From Methanomicrobium sp. W14 (GTDB lineage: Archaea > Halobacteriota > Methanomicrobia > Methanomicrobiales > Methanomicrobiaceae), in contig NZ_JAGGMM010000002.1 in assembly GCF_017875315.1 (NCBI RefSeq), positions 434,001 to 498,000 on the forward strand: 64,000 bases of DNA, given 5' to 3'. The position numbers and the translations under genes were made by a program. The stretch's first letter is position 1. Each line of letters begins with the position of its first letter. The notes beneath the pieces were generated by a model. It searched no databases and was not told the DNA's origin. It worked only from the letters and a program-made list of their open reading frames with translations. Below are positions 8,280-17,153 of this stretch, piece after piece.

Positions 8280-9227
8280 CTACGCAAACAGTAAACCCAT
8301 ATATGCAAAGTACCCGGCAAGGAGGACAACTGCCCAGATTCTTGTAAACGCCCTGTTTTTAACGAAGAGAATTATCCCTGCAAACGTAAAGATGCACATA
8401 ATTATAACGTCGGAAAAATCAGGTATCGCGACCGGTTTCAGGAGAGCACCTATCCCGAGGACGAAGAGAAGGTTGAATATGTTGCTCCCGAAGAGGTTTC
8501 CTATTGAAATTCCCCCCTGGCCCTTTATTATCGCCATAAGAGAGGTTACAAGCTCAGGGAGTGAAGTCCCCACGGCGACCATTGACATCCCTATAATAAA
8601 TGAAGGGATGCCTAAATATTCTGCAATAGTAAGAGAGCCGTTTAAAAGGAGCTGGGAGCCTATGACAACACCCAGAAGACCCCCAATAATAAAAATATAG
8701 TCCTTTTTTCCGTGGGATTCTACATTCTCGCCGTCAGAAGCGCCGCTTTTCCAGATATATGTGAGGATTACAAGAAACACTGAAAGAAAAACAATTCCGC
8801 TTATAGTCCCGAGCGTGCCTGAAAGGGCAAACAGCGCGAAAACAAGTGTTGCCGCTATCATCAGGTATGCTTCGTTTCCTATCCATCTCTTCCCCTTCAT
8901 ACTTTCATAGATTATTGAAGGCTTTATCAGGGCGCAGAGGGCAAGGACAAGGGCAATATTGGCTATATTGCTTCCGAGGATATTTCCTGTCGCAATTCCG
9001 GAGTCCCCGGAGAGAAGGGCGTTTATGCTCACACCAAATTCGGGAAGCGAAGTCCCGAATGCAATTACGGTAACACCGATTGTCGACGCGGATACCCCGT
9101 ATCTTGCCGCAAGCCCTCCGCCTCCGTCAACGAAATAATCTGCACCTTTTACAAGAAGCAAAAGGCCTGCTATAAACATAAAAACTGCAATAATCATCTG
9201 TTTATCCTGTGTAGCTAAAGTATTCAA
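8280..9227 (-). CDS. Sodium/calcium exchanger family protein (CaCA, YrbG-like)
   Basis: 315 residues, ten predicted membrane helices. Two inverted alpha-repeats hold the ion-binding motifs: AFGTSLPEFGVSINA with GNILGSNIANIALVL near residues 55-95, and AVGTSLPELVTSLMA with GNLFGSNIFNLLFVLG near 200-245. Both acidic residues of GTSLPE and both GSN-N motifs are intact, so transport of Ca2+ against Na+ or H+ is expected. Length matches the prokaryotic family. The gene diverges from nop5 across 260 bases. Confidence 0.9.
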   Translation of the reverse strand: MNTLATQDKQMIIAVFMFIAGLLLLVKGADYFVDGGGGLAARYGVSASTIGVTVIAFGTSLPEFGVSINALLSGDSGIATGNILGSNIANIALVLALCALIKPSIIYESMKGKRWIGNEAYLMIAATLVFALFALSGTLGTISGIVFLSVFLVILTYIWKSGASDGENVESHGKKDYIFIIGGLLGVVIGSQLLLNGSLTIAEYLGIPSFIIGMSMVAVGTSLPELVTSLMAIIKGQGGISIGNLFGSNIFNLLFVLGIGALLKPVAIPDFSDVIIMCIFTFAGIILFVKNRAFTRIWAVVLLAGYFAYMGLLFA

Positions 9228-9487
9228 GCCTTAAAAACGGCTTTATTTTTTATAACTTTCATTCAGAACATATATTAGATATTCGCAACTTCGGGTAAAT
9301 TCATGTCTGCCAAAGCTTTCAAAACCCTTTTTTTCGTGTCTTTTTTTATTTTCGTTCTTCCTTTATGTTTATCTCCGTTCAGGCACGGTTAAACGGTTAA
9401 GTCAGTGCAGGGATACCTTCCTGAAGAAATGTTATTGTCATGCATGAACTTTAATGCAGGATTGCAGACAGATAATAAGACTTAGTT

Positions 9488-10357
9488 ATGCAGTACTGGT
9501 TTGGGGATATAAACCCTGACGGCAGCTGTTCCCCGGTAAACGGTGAAACCGGTGATTATGCTTCCCGTTATATGGATATAAACGCTGATATGAAAGATTT
9601 TGCGCCCGTCTGTGTCGATGACGCAGTCAGGTGCGGTTTTGCAGAGAGCCGGGAAGACTACCTTGAAAAACTCCGTTTACTGTGCATATACCTTGCCGAA
9701 GAGAAAATACGCGAATACTACGCAAAAGGGGATTCCGAACTCGTCCAGATGGTCAGAATGCTTGATGAGATGGACCATGTCATAAACCTTCTCATAGAGC
9801 GTGCCACCGAGTGGTACATAGTGCAGAACCCGAAATTTTCGAGGAAATACAAGTCCATGAACGCCAGAAAGATGGTTGCAATAATCAGGCATGACAAGTC
9901 TTCTCTTGGAAAAATCGGTTATGAAATTGACAGGCTTTCGTCCGAGAGGACACGCCTTATGAAGGAAATATCCGGAAGGGCTGATATCGTCGCCCCCAAC
10001 TGCAGTGCCCTTGTGGGGGGTCTTGTCGCGGCAAGACTGATATCTCGTGCAGGAGGTCTTATGCAGCTCTCAAAGATGCCTTCGTCAGCAATTCAGGTGC
10101 TTGGAGCCGAAAGTGCTCTTTTTACGCACCTGAAAGGCAATACCCCGTCTCCAAAGCACGGGATAATTTTTCAGCACAGGAGGGTCCACAACTCAAAGTC
10201 AGAAGTCAGGGGGAAAGTGTCCCGTGCACTCGGTGGGAAACTCTCAATTGCATCGAAGATTGACTATTTCAGGGGTGAAGCCGACGAGGCTTTCATAGAA
10301 TCTGCCCAGAAAAGAATAGACTCTGTTTTTTCACAGTCCGGGGATGATGCAGAATGA
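9488..10357 (+). CDS. nop5: C/D box sRNP scaffold protein Nop5 (Nop56/58 family)
   Basis: 289 residues. Nop5 bridges L7Ae-bound C/D box guide RNA and fibrillarin in the archaeal 2'-O-methylation complex. An N-terminal fibrillarin-contact region (about 1-80) is followed by a coiled coil (about 85-170). The NOP domain (about 175-275) contains APNCSALVGGLVAARLI, GAESALFTHLKGNTPSPKHG and SRALGGKLSIASKID. The fibrillarin gene follows with a four-base overlap, the usual archaeal arrangement. The N-terminal region is rather short compared with crenarchaeal proteins, but the functional part is complete. The 260 bases upstream are shared with the divergent exchanger gene. Confidence 0.95.
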   Translation: MQYWFGDINPDGSCSPVNGETGDYASRYMDINADMKDFAPVCVDDAVRCGFAESREDYLEKLRLLCIYLAEEKIREYYAKGDSELVQMVRMLDEMDHVINLLIERATEWYIVQNPKFSRKYKSMNARKMVAIIRHDKSSLGKIGYEIDRLSSERTRLMKEISGRADIVAPNCSALVGGLVAARLISRAGGLMQLSKMPSSAIQVLGAESALFTHLKGNTPSPKHGIIFQHRRVHNSKSEVRGKVSRALGGKLSIASKIDYFRGEADEAFIESAQKRIDSVFSQSGDDAE

Positions 10358-10968
10358 TAATAATAGACGGTGTTCTGTTATCGAAAGGAAAGGGAGGAGT
10401 CTACGGCGAGAAGATGATGAAGGGTTTTCGCGTGTGGGACCCTTACAGGAGCAAGTATGCGGCGCTTTTTATGATAAAAAAAGACGATATTAAAGAAGTA
10501 TCTCTTGACGAAGATCTTAAAGTCCTTTATCTGGGCGCCGCAAACGGGACGACTGTTTCGCATTTTGCAGACTATGTCAGCTGTGTTTATGCCGTTGAAT
10601 TTGCACCGCGGCCTATGCAGGACCTGATTGAAGTCTCAAAGAGAAGAAAAAACATTATACCAATTATGGCTGATGCAGAAAATCCACGTGAATATGCTCC
10701 GTTTATGGAAACAGTAGACATGATTTACCAGGACGTTGCCCAGCCCGGCCAGGCTAAAATTGCCGCTTTGAATCTCCCGTTCCTAAAAAAAGACGGGTTA
10801 CTGATTTTGATGCTGAAAACAAGAAGCGTTGATGTACGCGTTGATCCAAGGACGGTTTTCCTGGACTCCTCAAAACAGCTTGAAGAATCGGGACTAAAAA
10901 TTACGGATGCATGCTGGCTTGAACCCTATCACCATGATCATGCATGCATAATATGCAGAAAGATGTAG
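10354..10968 (+). CDS. flpA: Fibrillarin-like rRNA/tRNA 2'-O-methyltransferase
   Basis: 204 residues. This is the catalytic subunit of the C/D sRNP, transferring methyl from SAM to ribose 2'-OH. It shows the fibrillarin signature: FRVWDPYRSKYAA, then SAM motif I VLYLGAANGTTVSHFAD, YAVEFAPRPMQDL, and MIYQDVAQPGQAKI. The conserved Lys near LILMLKTRSVD completes the set. Length is close to the archaeal norm (about 210-230). It overlaps nop5 by four bases. A GTG/ATG choice is not an issue because ATG 10354 gives the standard N-terminus MIIIDGVLLSKGKGG. Confidence 0.95.
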   Translation: MIIIDGVLLSKGKGGVYGEKMMKGFRVWDPYRSKYAALFMIKKDDIKEVSLDEDLKVLYLGAANGTTVSHFADYVSCVYAVEFAPRPMQDLIEVSKRRKNIIPIMADAENPREYAPFMETVDMIYQDVAQPGQAKIAALNLPFLKKDGLLILMLKTRSVDVRVDPRTVFLDSSKQLEESGLKITDACWLEPYHHDHACIICRKM

Positions 10969-11115
10969 TTTTCCTGGATTTTTCTTTTTTTCTCTTGTAT
11001 TTATCCTGAAGAGAAAGCTTTAGAACTTAGGTGTTTCTGTTTATTTGATTTATTTCATGACCTTTCAGCCCTTTTTCAGAAGGCACAAAAATTGATTGCC
11101 CAAATGTATTTTACC

Positions 11116-11147
11116 GGAGGGGCATGGGACAAGGGGTGTGCACCTCC
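11116..11147 (+). promoter_or_regulatory. Stem-loop upstream of the DUF1614 gene
   Basis: GGAGG (11116-11120) pairs with CCTCC (11143-11147). Past one mismatch a further GCA/TGC extends the stem. It stands 38 bases before the ATG and just before a TATA-like CATATTAAG (11160-11168). It could be a transcription terminator of flpA or a protein site; its function is unknown. Confidence 0.3.
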
Positions 11148-11184
11148 ACAGAATTAAAGTCATATTAAGTCTGAAATTATCACA

Positions 11185-11889
11185 ATGGCAAGATACTTTT
11201 TCAGTCCGCTTTCTGTATTGTTTCTGGTCCTGCTCATAGTGGTGCTGATTCTTACCCTTCCCCTCATTTTTCTGGGGATAATAGGTAGTGCCCTTTCAAA
11301 ACTGGGTTTTGGAATCTGGCAGGTGATACTTCTCGTATTTTTAATGATTATAGGTAGTTTCATCAATATCCCTGTGACAAAGATAAAATCGGAACCGCAG
11401 GTTATAAGAGTCCCGCACGGGCGTCTTATGAACAGGTTTTACAGTAGTCCGGAGTTTTCATCAGAAACTGTCATTGCGTTAAACCTTGGGGGATGCATAA
11501 TTCCTCTTCTGGTATCGCTTTACCTTATATGGCAGTCCCTGTATATACCCGGATGGCAACACGTTTTGTTCTCCTTACTTATCGGCGTTTTTATCGTCGC
11601 ACTTATTACCAATGTAACAGCGAAACCTGTTCCCGGAATAGGGGTTGCAACGCCTGTGCTTATTCCGCCGTTATGCGCACTTATATGTGGGATTGTCCTT
11701 TCATGGGGAGTGCCGTCTGCGGCCCCTATTATAGCATATATCAGCGGGACCATAGGGACCCTTGTGGGAGCAGACATTCTGAACCTTAACAAAATGGGGT
11801 CGGTCAGTGCTTCCGTTGCCTCAATCGGAGGTGCGGGAACATTTGACGGGATTTTTTTAAGCGGGATAATTGCGGCATTTCTTGCCTGA
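11185..11889 (+). CDS. DUF1614 membrane protein
   Basis: 234 residues, about seven membrane helices. Features typical of the DUF1614 family are LGFGIWQVILLVFLMIIGSFINIPV, then VALNLGGCIIPLLVSLYLIW-like, VPGIGVATPVLIPPL, and a C-terminal GTLVGADILNLNKMG with GGAGTFDGIFLSGIIAA. The function of the family is unknown. The conserved polar Asp and Asn within membrane segments hint at transport or intramembrane chemistry. A single-gene unit: flpA ends 216 bases upstream and tRNA-Gln converges downstream. Confidence 0.85.
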   Translation: MARYFFSPLSVLFLVLLIVVLILTLPLIFLGIIGSALSKLGFGIWQVILLVFLMIIGSFINIPVTKIKSEPQVIRVPHGRLMNRFYSSPEFSSETVIALNLGGCIIPLLVSLYLIWQSLYIPGWQHVLFSLLIGVFIVALITNVTAKPVPGIGVATPVLIPPLCALICGIVLSWGVPSAAPIIAYISGTIGTLVGADILNLNKMGSVSASVASIGGAGTFDGIFLSGIIAAFLA

Positions 11890-12023
11890 ACCACAAAATA
11901 AAATTCTTTTTTAAAATAGCATTGATAGCGACAGATTAAGCCAAAATGAAAACCAGTTCTTTTCCAGATTTTTACATATCTGAATATTTCTGCAAAATAT
12001 GAATATCCAAAAACAGCTGTTAA

Positions 12024-12096
12024 TAGTCCGGAGCAGATTCGAACTGCTGTCGCAAGATCCAGAGTCTCACATGATTGACCGCTACACTACCGGACT
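12024..12096 (-). tRNA. tRNA-Gln(CTG)
   Basis: 73 bases. The acceptor stem AGTCCGG/CCGGACT has discriminator A. The anticodon loop CTCTGGA carries anticodon CTG, and the T arm GCAGTTCGAATCTGC pairs perfectly. CCA is not encoded and there is no intron. A G-T wobble pair is present in the anticodon stem. Confidence 0.95.
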
Positions 12097-12692
12097 ATTC
12101 AATCTCCTGATGCCTCAATACAGGATGCAATATCAGATTGTTTTTACAGCCTAATTAAACTGACGAAATGATTTCTAAAATACACGTGAGAATTTATAGA
12201 AATTTCATGAAATTATGGTGATTCTTTCAGGGGCATCTGAAACCAGGCTGGGGGCACATAAAAATTTCAGCTGAAAACTGATCATTTTAACCGTGTTAAA
12301 CGTGTATTTTTCCATTTAATTGATTTTTTATCAGCGCAATCACATGGATAGCATCCTGGGCCTTTAATTCATGATTTGCGTTCATTATAGTGATTGTCGA
12401 TTTGTTCATATGTTCTGTAATGTTTCCATGCTGATGTGGTTTTGCGAAGTGATCAGGATTCTGATGATGCATTGTACATGCATATTTCAAAAAGACAGGC
12501 ATTACGACTCTGAATAATTGTGTCTTTATAATGCACTGTGCTTTCTTTCAACCACAAAGGATATATTAAGTGTTCTACAAATACTGCTCTATATTCCGTC
12601 GTTCGGAGTATGGGGCAAGGTGAATCCTTTTTCGGCATATGCCGAATATGGTTGATTGCCTGATCCTTAAATCGTATGTTAAGGAGGTTTAA
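12097..12692 (+). other. Upstream region and probable leader of the S-layer gene
   Basis: No convincing gene. A TATA-like ATATATTAAG at 12561-12570 would start transcription near 12595, giving a leader of roughly 95 bases. The leader contains a perfect palindrome (12631-12646) and a very strong Shine-Dalgarno, AAGGAGGT (12681-12688), five bases before the ATG. This combination fits a highly expressed surface-layer gene. The first 450 bases show nothing I can assign. Confidence 0.5.
12631..12646. promoter_or_regulatory. Perfect 16-bp palindrome in the S-layer leader
   Basis: TTCGGCATATGCCGAA is fully self-complementary. It lies about 60 bases after the TATA-like box and 46 bases before the start codon, so it is probably transcribed. 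It could be a dimer-binding operator or a small leader hairpin. Confidence 0.45.
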
Positions 12693-15275
12693 ATGACGAG
12701 TAAAAAATTCGGAATCGCACTGTTATCTCTTATAGTGCTTGCGATATTCGCAGTGGGCCCTGTTTCTGCAGTTGGCGAGCTGGGTATCCTAAATATAACA
12801 CCTGGAGATACAGTTTTTATTGGTGAAGAAGGTATCAATATTGCAGCAGCAGTTGGTGGCGCTACAAGTGGAACTATCTATTGGAGAGAGGACTCCTCTG
12901 CGACACCACAGAGTATTTATGCTTCTGACACTCAGAAGTTCCAGGTATCAGAAGCAGACTTTGGATCAAAGATCGGTACATGGTATAACGACTCAGCATG
13001 TACCCAGCAGGCATTTGTCGTATCTTATCCTTATCTGAATAATGTTCAGATATTTGATGCAGATATGGAGGGCGGCACTGATATAACAGGCAAAACTGTT
13101 GTAGAAGGAGACAATCTTCAGATTGCGTTCCAGACAAACCTGAATACACTGATTAACCAGCGTCTTAACGCTAGCAGTTTAGCTGGTGCAAATTTCAGCA
13201 GTACAGGTTCTAGCTTTGTTCTGAAAGTTAAGACACCTGATGGTGCAACACTCAATGGTCTTATTAACGCAACTAAGGGTGTTACAAGCCTGAAGAACCT
13301 TATGCCTAGTAACTCCAAGTATTTCGTCCAGAATACATCTGTTGACAACAAGACTATCTGGGATACCAAAAATCCGGCATACAACTCAGGTACATACAGT
13401 ATATGGGTTGAGTCAAACATAAACAAAATGAAGGATAACCTAGGTTCAGTTTCAGGAAAGACTATCTCACCAACAGTTCAGGTTACAATCGACAAAGAGG
13501 ATGTAACTCTTACAGCTGACAAGGAGACAGTCATTCGTAACAATGCCTTTACGGTAACAATCAACGGAAAGGCTAAGACAGATTACTACCTGTGGATTAC
13601 CGGAATTTCAACCTATCCAAATAAGTCTAACGTATCCGACAATGCACCATGGTTTACTCCAAACCAGAATGATGTCACACCTATACCAAAGAGTGCCAAT
13701 ACTTCTGCTCTTAACGCATCATCTGTCTATTATAAGGCAGTTGGATCTGGCTCGACAATAGGTGATGATATTCCTCGGGAAAACCGCACACTTGACAGAT
13801 ACTGGGCTGTACTGGCAAAGACCGACAAGAGTGGAAAGATCACTGTCTCTCTTACAACTGACGGGTACACAAAGGACTCTACCTACACAATCCGTGCAGA
13901 GAAATACCTTAACAACACACAGGGTGACGATCAGCTTTATGACACTGTGAAGGTCAAAATCGAGAAGGGAACTGTTACGATTACAGCAGAAGGGTCCGGT
14001 ACATACTACCTTGGTGAGGAAATTGCCCTTTCAGGTACGGACACAGATACAAGCGATGTATATCTCTTTGTCACAGGTCCTAACCTTGCTTCAGACGGAG
14101 CACCACTTACAAGCCCGACAGGACCTGAAGGCAACACACATGTTGTAGTAAAGTCCGACGACACCTGGGAATACAAATGGAGTACTTCAGGAGTAACCCT
14201 TGATGCAGGATCATATACAGTATATGCAGTATCCGAAAATGTTGATCAGAGTCATCTTTCAGATGCAAAGTATGACACACTCTCTCTCAATATAAAGACA
14301 CCATATGTAACAGCAACAACCTCAGCTTCAACAGTAGCAAAAGGTGACAGCTTATACATACGCGGAACAGCACTGGGAGACCCAACACCTGGAGTAGGTA
14401 TCTGGATTCTCGGAAAGAACTACTGGAATGGTAAGACTAACAGTTACAGACTTGTTACTGAGACTGTAGACGATGACGGCACATTCGAGTATGAGCTCGG
14501 AACAGCAGACACAAAGCACCTTGATCCGGGTCAGTACTTCGTAGTTGTTCAGCACCCGATGTACAACGATGAGTTCAACGTATGGGCAACCGGCGGAAAT
14601 GACGGTCTTTCAGCAACATCTGTTGTTACAAGTCCAAACAAGAGCACCACAACTAACTACAACTCACAGTTTGTAATTGCCGGTCCTGGCAAGCTTCAGG
14701 GATCTGCAGCAGCAGAGGCATTAATCAGTTCAATCAATTCAAATGATATTGATGATACCTACACAAAGCTGACATTCCTTGTACAGGAGCCATGGATCAG
14801 GATTAACACAATCGGTGACAAGTATGTCGGTGAGTCATTCACAATCTCAGGAACAACAAACCTTGCAGTTGATGACAGGCTTATTGTAGATGTTACATCA
14901 TCATCATTCACAGCGGCATCAAAATCACAGGCTTCACAGTTCTCCGGAGATACCCAGAACGTTAAAGTTACCGAGGGTGACTCATTCAATGAGTGGACAA
15001 TGAATGTTGACGGATCTACTTTCCAGGCAGACGAATACATTGTAAACGTCGAAGCAATCGAAGCAGATCAAACAACAACCGCGACATTCAATGTTCTTAA
15101 GCCCGGTGAGAAAACAGTAGCTACAACCTCACCAACCAAACCATCAACAATCAAGCCAACAACACAGGCAACAACAACCGAAACTCCTGAGAAGACAGCA
15201 TCACCAGGATTTGGAGCATTTGTTGCACTCATTGGCCTTGGCGCAGTTGCGGCTCTGGTTATGAGAAAGGACTAA
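12693..15275 (+). CDS. S-layer glycoprotein with PGF-CTERM anchor
   Basis: 860 residues; the probable main cell-wall protein. Signal peptide at residues 1-26 (cleavage after GPVSA). The body is of beta-sandwich repeats rich in Thr, Ser, Asp and Asn, with many N-x-S/T sequons (for example NGTI-like and NKSN sites) for N-glycosylation. A Thr/Pro-rich stalk (about 805-835) precedes the sorting signal SPGFGAFVALIGLGAVAALV followed by MRKD. That is a PGF-CTERM tail, processed by archaeosortase A and lipid-anchored. The architecture matches the S-layer proteins of Methanomicrobiales (DUF3821 type). Codon use is strongly biased, with AAC, GAC and ACA preferred, and the Shine-Dalgarno is near-perfect. 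Both point to very high expression. It is transcribed alone. Confidence 0.88.
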   Translation: MTSKKFGIALLSLIVLAIFAVGPVSAVGELGILNITPGDTVFIGEEGINIAAAVGGATSGTIYWREDSSATPQSIYASDTQKFQVSEADFGSKIGTWYNDSACTQQAFVVSYPYLNNVQIFDADMEGGTDITGKTVVEGDNLQIAFQTNLNTLINQRLNASSLAGANFSSTGSSFVLKVKTPDGATLNGLINATKGVTSLKNLMPSNSKYFVQNTSVDNKTIWDTKNPAYNSGTYSIWVESNINKMKDNLGSVSGKTISPTVQVTIDKEDVTLTADKETVIRNNAFTVTINGKAKTDYYLWITGISTYPNKSNVSDNAPWFTPNQNDVTPIPKSANTSALNASSVYYKAVGSGSTIGDDIPRENRTLDRYWAVLAKTDKSGKITVSLTTDGYTKDSTYTIRAEKYLNNTQGDDQLYDTVKVKIEKGTVTITAEGSGTYYLGEEIALSGTDTDTSDVYLFVTGPNLASDGAPLTSPTGPEGNTHVVVKSDDTWEYKWSTSGVTLDAGSYTVYAVSENVDQSHLSDAKYDTLSLNIKTPYVTATTSASTVAKGDSLYIRGTALGDPTPGVGIWILGKNYWNGKTNSYRLVTETVDDDGTFEYELGTADTKHLDPGQYFVVVQHPMYNDEFNVWATGGNDGLSATSVVTSPNKSTTTNYNSQFVIAGPGKLQGSAAAEALISSINSNDIDDTYTKLTFLVQEPWIRINTIGDKYVGESFTISGTTNLAVDDRLIVDVTSSSFTAASKSQASQFSGDTQNVKVTEGDSFNEWTMNVDGSTFQADEYIVNVEAIEADQTTTATFNVLKPGEKTVATTSPTKPSTIKPTTQATTTETPEKTASPGFGAFVALIGLGAVAALVMRKD

Positions 15276-15280
15276 AATCC

Positions 15281-15300
15281 TTAATTTTTTTTATTTTTTT
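15281..15300 (+). terminator. Poly-T terminator of the S-layer gene
   Basis: A T-tract (two runs of eight and seven T separated by A) begins eight bases after the stop codon, the usual intrinsic archaeal termination signal. Confidence 0.6.
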
Positions 15301-15443
15301 GATGTTTTGAGTCTCTTTTTTGTAAATCGTTTTATTATTCCCTAAAAAAGTCATTTTGTGGATATGTCTCTGACTCTTATTTTGACTTCTGCCTTCCTTT
15401 GTCATCCGCATAATATAAAAACTATGAAAATGAAAATAAATTC

Positions 15444-16868
15444 ATGAATACACGTTGCTTTCTGGCATTTATGCTGCTACTTGGAATGTTATGCTGCACC
15501 ACTGTTCAGGCAAGCACCACAACAATAACCATATCAGTTACTGATGACACAGATAACGATCCTGTATCCGGTGCTTCCATATACATAGCGGGGAGTTATG
15601 TGGGAACTACTAATGATGACGGTATCTTTGAATATACACATTCTTATTCCTCAAGTTACAGAGTTGGTGTTAAAAAGTCCGGATACGATTATTACAGCAC
15701 CCTTGTGTCCGGCAGCAGAACCTCCTTAAGAGTTGAACTGGGACACGAGACCGGAGTTTTAACTGTAAATATTCTTGACTCCGACACGCTGAACCCAATT
15801 GAAGACGCTATTGTCACGATTACAGGTGATAATATAGATAAAAGCGATTCCACTGATGATGATGGTTCTGTGAAATTTGAAGTCTCTTATGATTCGTCGT
15901 ATGTAGTTACAGTAAAAAAGAACAACTATGACACTCTTACAAAAGACGTCGAAATGGATGATACTTCAAAGATCGTGGATTATCTTCTTCAGAGCAGTGA
16001 TCTTGTAATTGTTCAGGTTCTCGACGGTGAGTCCGGGAATTCTTCGCCATTGGCAGGTGCTGTTGTTTATGTAGGCGGAGTCAGGTCTGGCGAAACGGGT
16101 TCAGACGGCAAGGTGAATCTCAACCTTGAACACGAAAGGACCTATGATATTCGTGTAGCAAAAACCGGGTATGAGGATTATACTGAAAAGCATTACTTTG
16201 AAAGTGATGAGATTCTGTATTCGGTGACTTTGTCACAGTCGCTGTATCCGGTGACAGTTTCGGTTTACAATGCCGATAAATCACCTGTTTCGGATGCCAA
16301 TATATACATTGACGGAAGCCTCTTTGATCAGTCGGATGATTACGGTACAAGCTCTGTTACAAAACTTTCTTCAGGAGAGCATACATTCCTTGTAAAAAAA
16401 TCCGGTTATGAGGACTACCAGGTAAAGGAAAATATCAACGGGACGGTTGATACTATTATAGCGCAGCTTGAATATTCAAAAGCTGATGTTAAAATAATTG
16501 TACAGGACAAAGACAATAGTCTGGTGCCGAATGCAGTGGTATCAGTGAATGGTGAAAATCTTGGTGTAACAGATGAAAAAGGAATGATTACGACCGAACT
16601 TATCTCAAATGCTGATTATAACTTTGAAATTACAACATCAGGCTATAAAGAACTTACAGATACGCGTCAGGTCCCCCTGGGAACGACTGAAATGACGATT
16701 ACGTTCATACTTGAGAAGAAGACAAACTATTTGATGATAGCAATAATTATTGTTGCTCTGGTTATTCTCGGATATGTTGCGTACAACCTGAAGGTGAATT
16801 CCGGTAGAAGAAGGCGCGGCGGGAATCAGAGGCGACCTCCCAGAAAATATGATGACGGAGGACTTTAG
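15444..16868 (+). CDS. Surface protein with five carboxypeptidase-regulatory-like repeats and C-terminal membrane anchor
   Basis: 474 residues. A signal peptide (about 1-23, ending in QAS) is followed by five repeats of about 75-85 residues. Each has a PVSGASIYI/PIEDAIVTI/PLAGAVVYV-like strand, then a T-DDG-F/V-F turn and VKKSGYDYY-like closing strand. These are the prealbumin-like CarboxypepD_reg/PEGA-type folds found on archaeal and bacterial surfaces. A single membrane helix (about 432-450, LMIAIIIVALVILGYVAY) and a short Arg-rich cytoplasmic tail (GRRRRGGNQRRPPRK) anchor it inside out, unlike the PGF-CTERM S-layer protein. Position between the S-layer and VWA genes suggests an envelope role. 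No enzyme domain is present. Confidence 0.8.
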   Translation: MNTRCFLAFMLLLGMLCCTTVQASTTTITISVTDDTDNDPVSGASIYIAGSYVGTTNDDGIFEYTHSYSSSYRVGVKKSGYDYYSTLVSGSRTSLRVELGHETGVLTVNILDSDTLNPIEDAIVTITGDNIDKSDSTDDDGSVKFEVSYDSSYVVTVKKNNYDTLTKDVEMDDTSKIVDYLLQSSDLVIVQVLDGESGNSSPLAGAVVYVGGVRSGETGSDGKVNLNLEHERTYDIRVAKTGYEDYTEKHYFESDEILYSVTLSQSLYPVTVSVYNADKSPVSDANIYIDGSLFDQSDDYGTSSVTKLSSGEHTFLVKKSGYEDYQVKENINGTVDTIIAQLEYSKADVKIIVQDKDNSLVPNAVVSVNGENLGVTDEKGMITTELISNADYNFEITTSGYKELTDTRQVPLGTTEMTITFILEKKTNYLMIAIIIVALVILGYVAYNLKVNSGRRRRGGNQRRPPRKYDDGGL

Positions 16869-17070
16869 GCAGTCTTCCCGTTGTTAAATATTATACAAAG
16901 GGGCTGTAATTTAATTCAGGGCAACAGCCACAAGTCTTTTTAATTTTTACAGGTAATGTTTTCTATAGTTGCAGCATCTTGTTTCATAGAGGAATAACTC
17001 TATAACCAGGATATTTTTTACATAATGAGGATATTATGAAATAAAATTTCTTCTCATCCATTAATTGTTA

Positions 17071-17083
17071 ATCTATATATATA
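17071..17083 (+). promoter_or_regulatory. TATA box of the VWA protein gene
   Basis: ATCTATATATATA stands about 70 bases upstream of ATG 17154. A second TATA-like stretch (17100-17106) is nearer. The rest of 16869-17153 holds only T-rich sequence after the preceding gene. Confidence 0.35.
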
Positions 17084-17153
17084 CCCGGATTTCAGACATT
17101 TATATACTGCATTTGTCTTGAGTGTTTATCCCTGCAAATTCTGGAGAGATATA

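Noticed and set aside
7759-8700. 313-residue plus-strand ORF overlapping the TctA-like and exchanger genes
   Set aside because: Runs across the convergent ends of two well-supported genes in another frame, with Cys/Arg-rich composition and no domain.
12296-12638. Two overlapping minus-strand frames of 61-68 codons upstream of the S-layer gene
   Set aside because: No ribosome-binding site, unlikely composition (many His, Asn, Met), and they overlap the S-layer promoter and leader.
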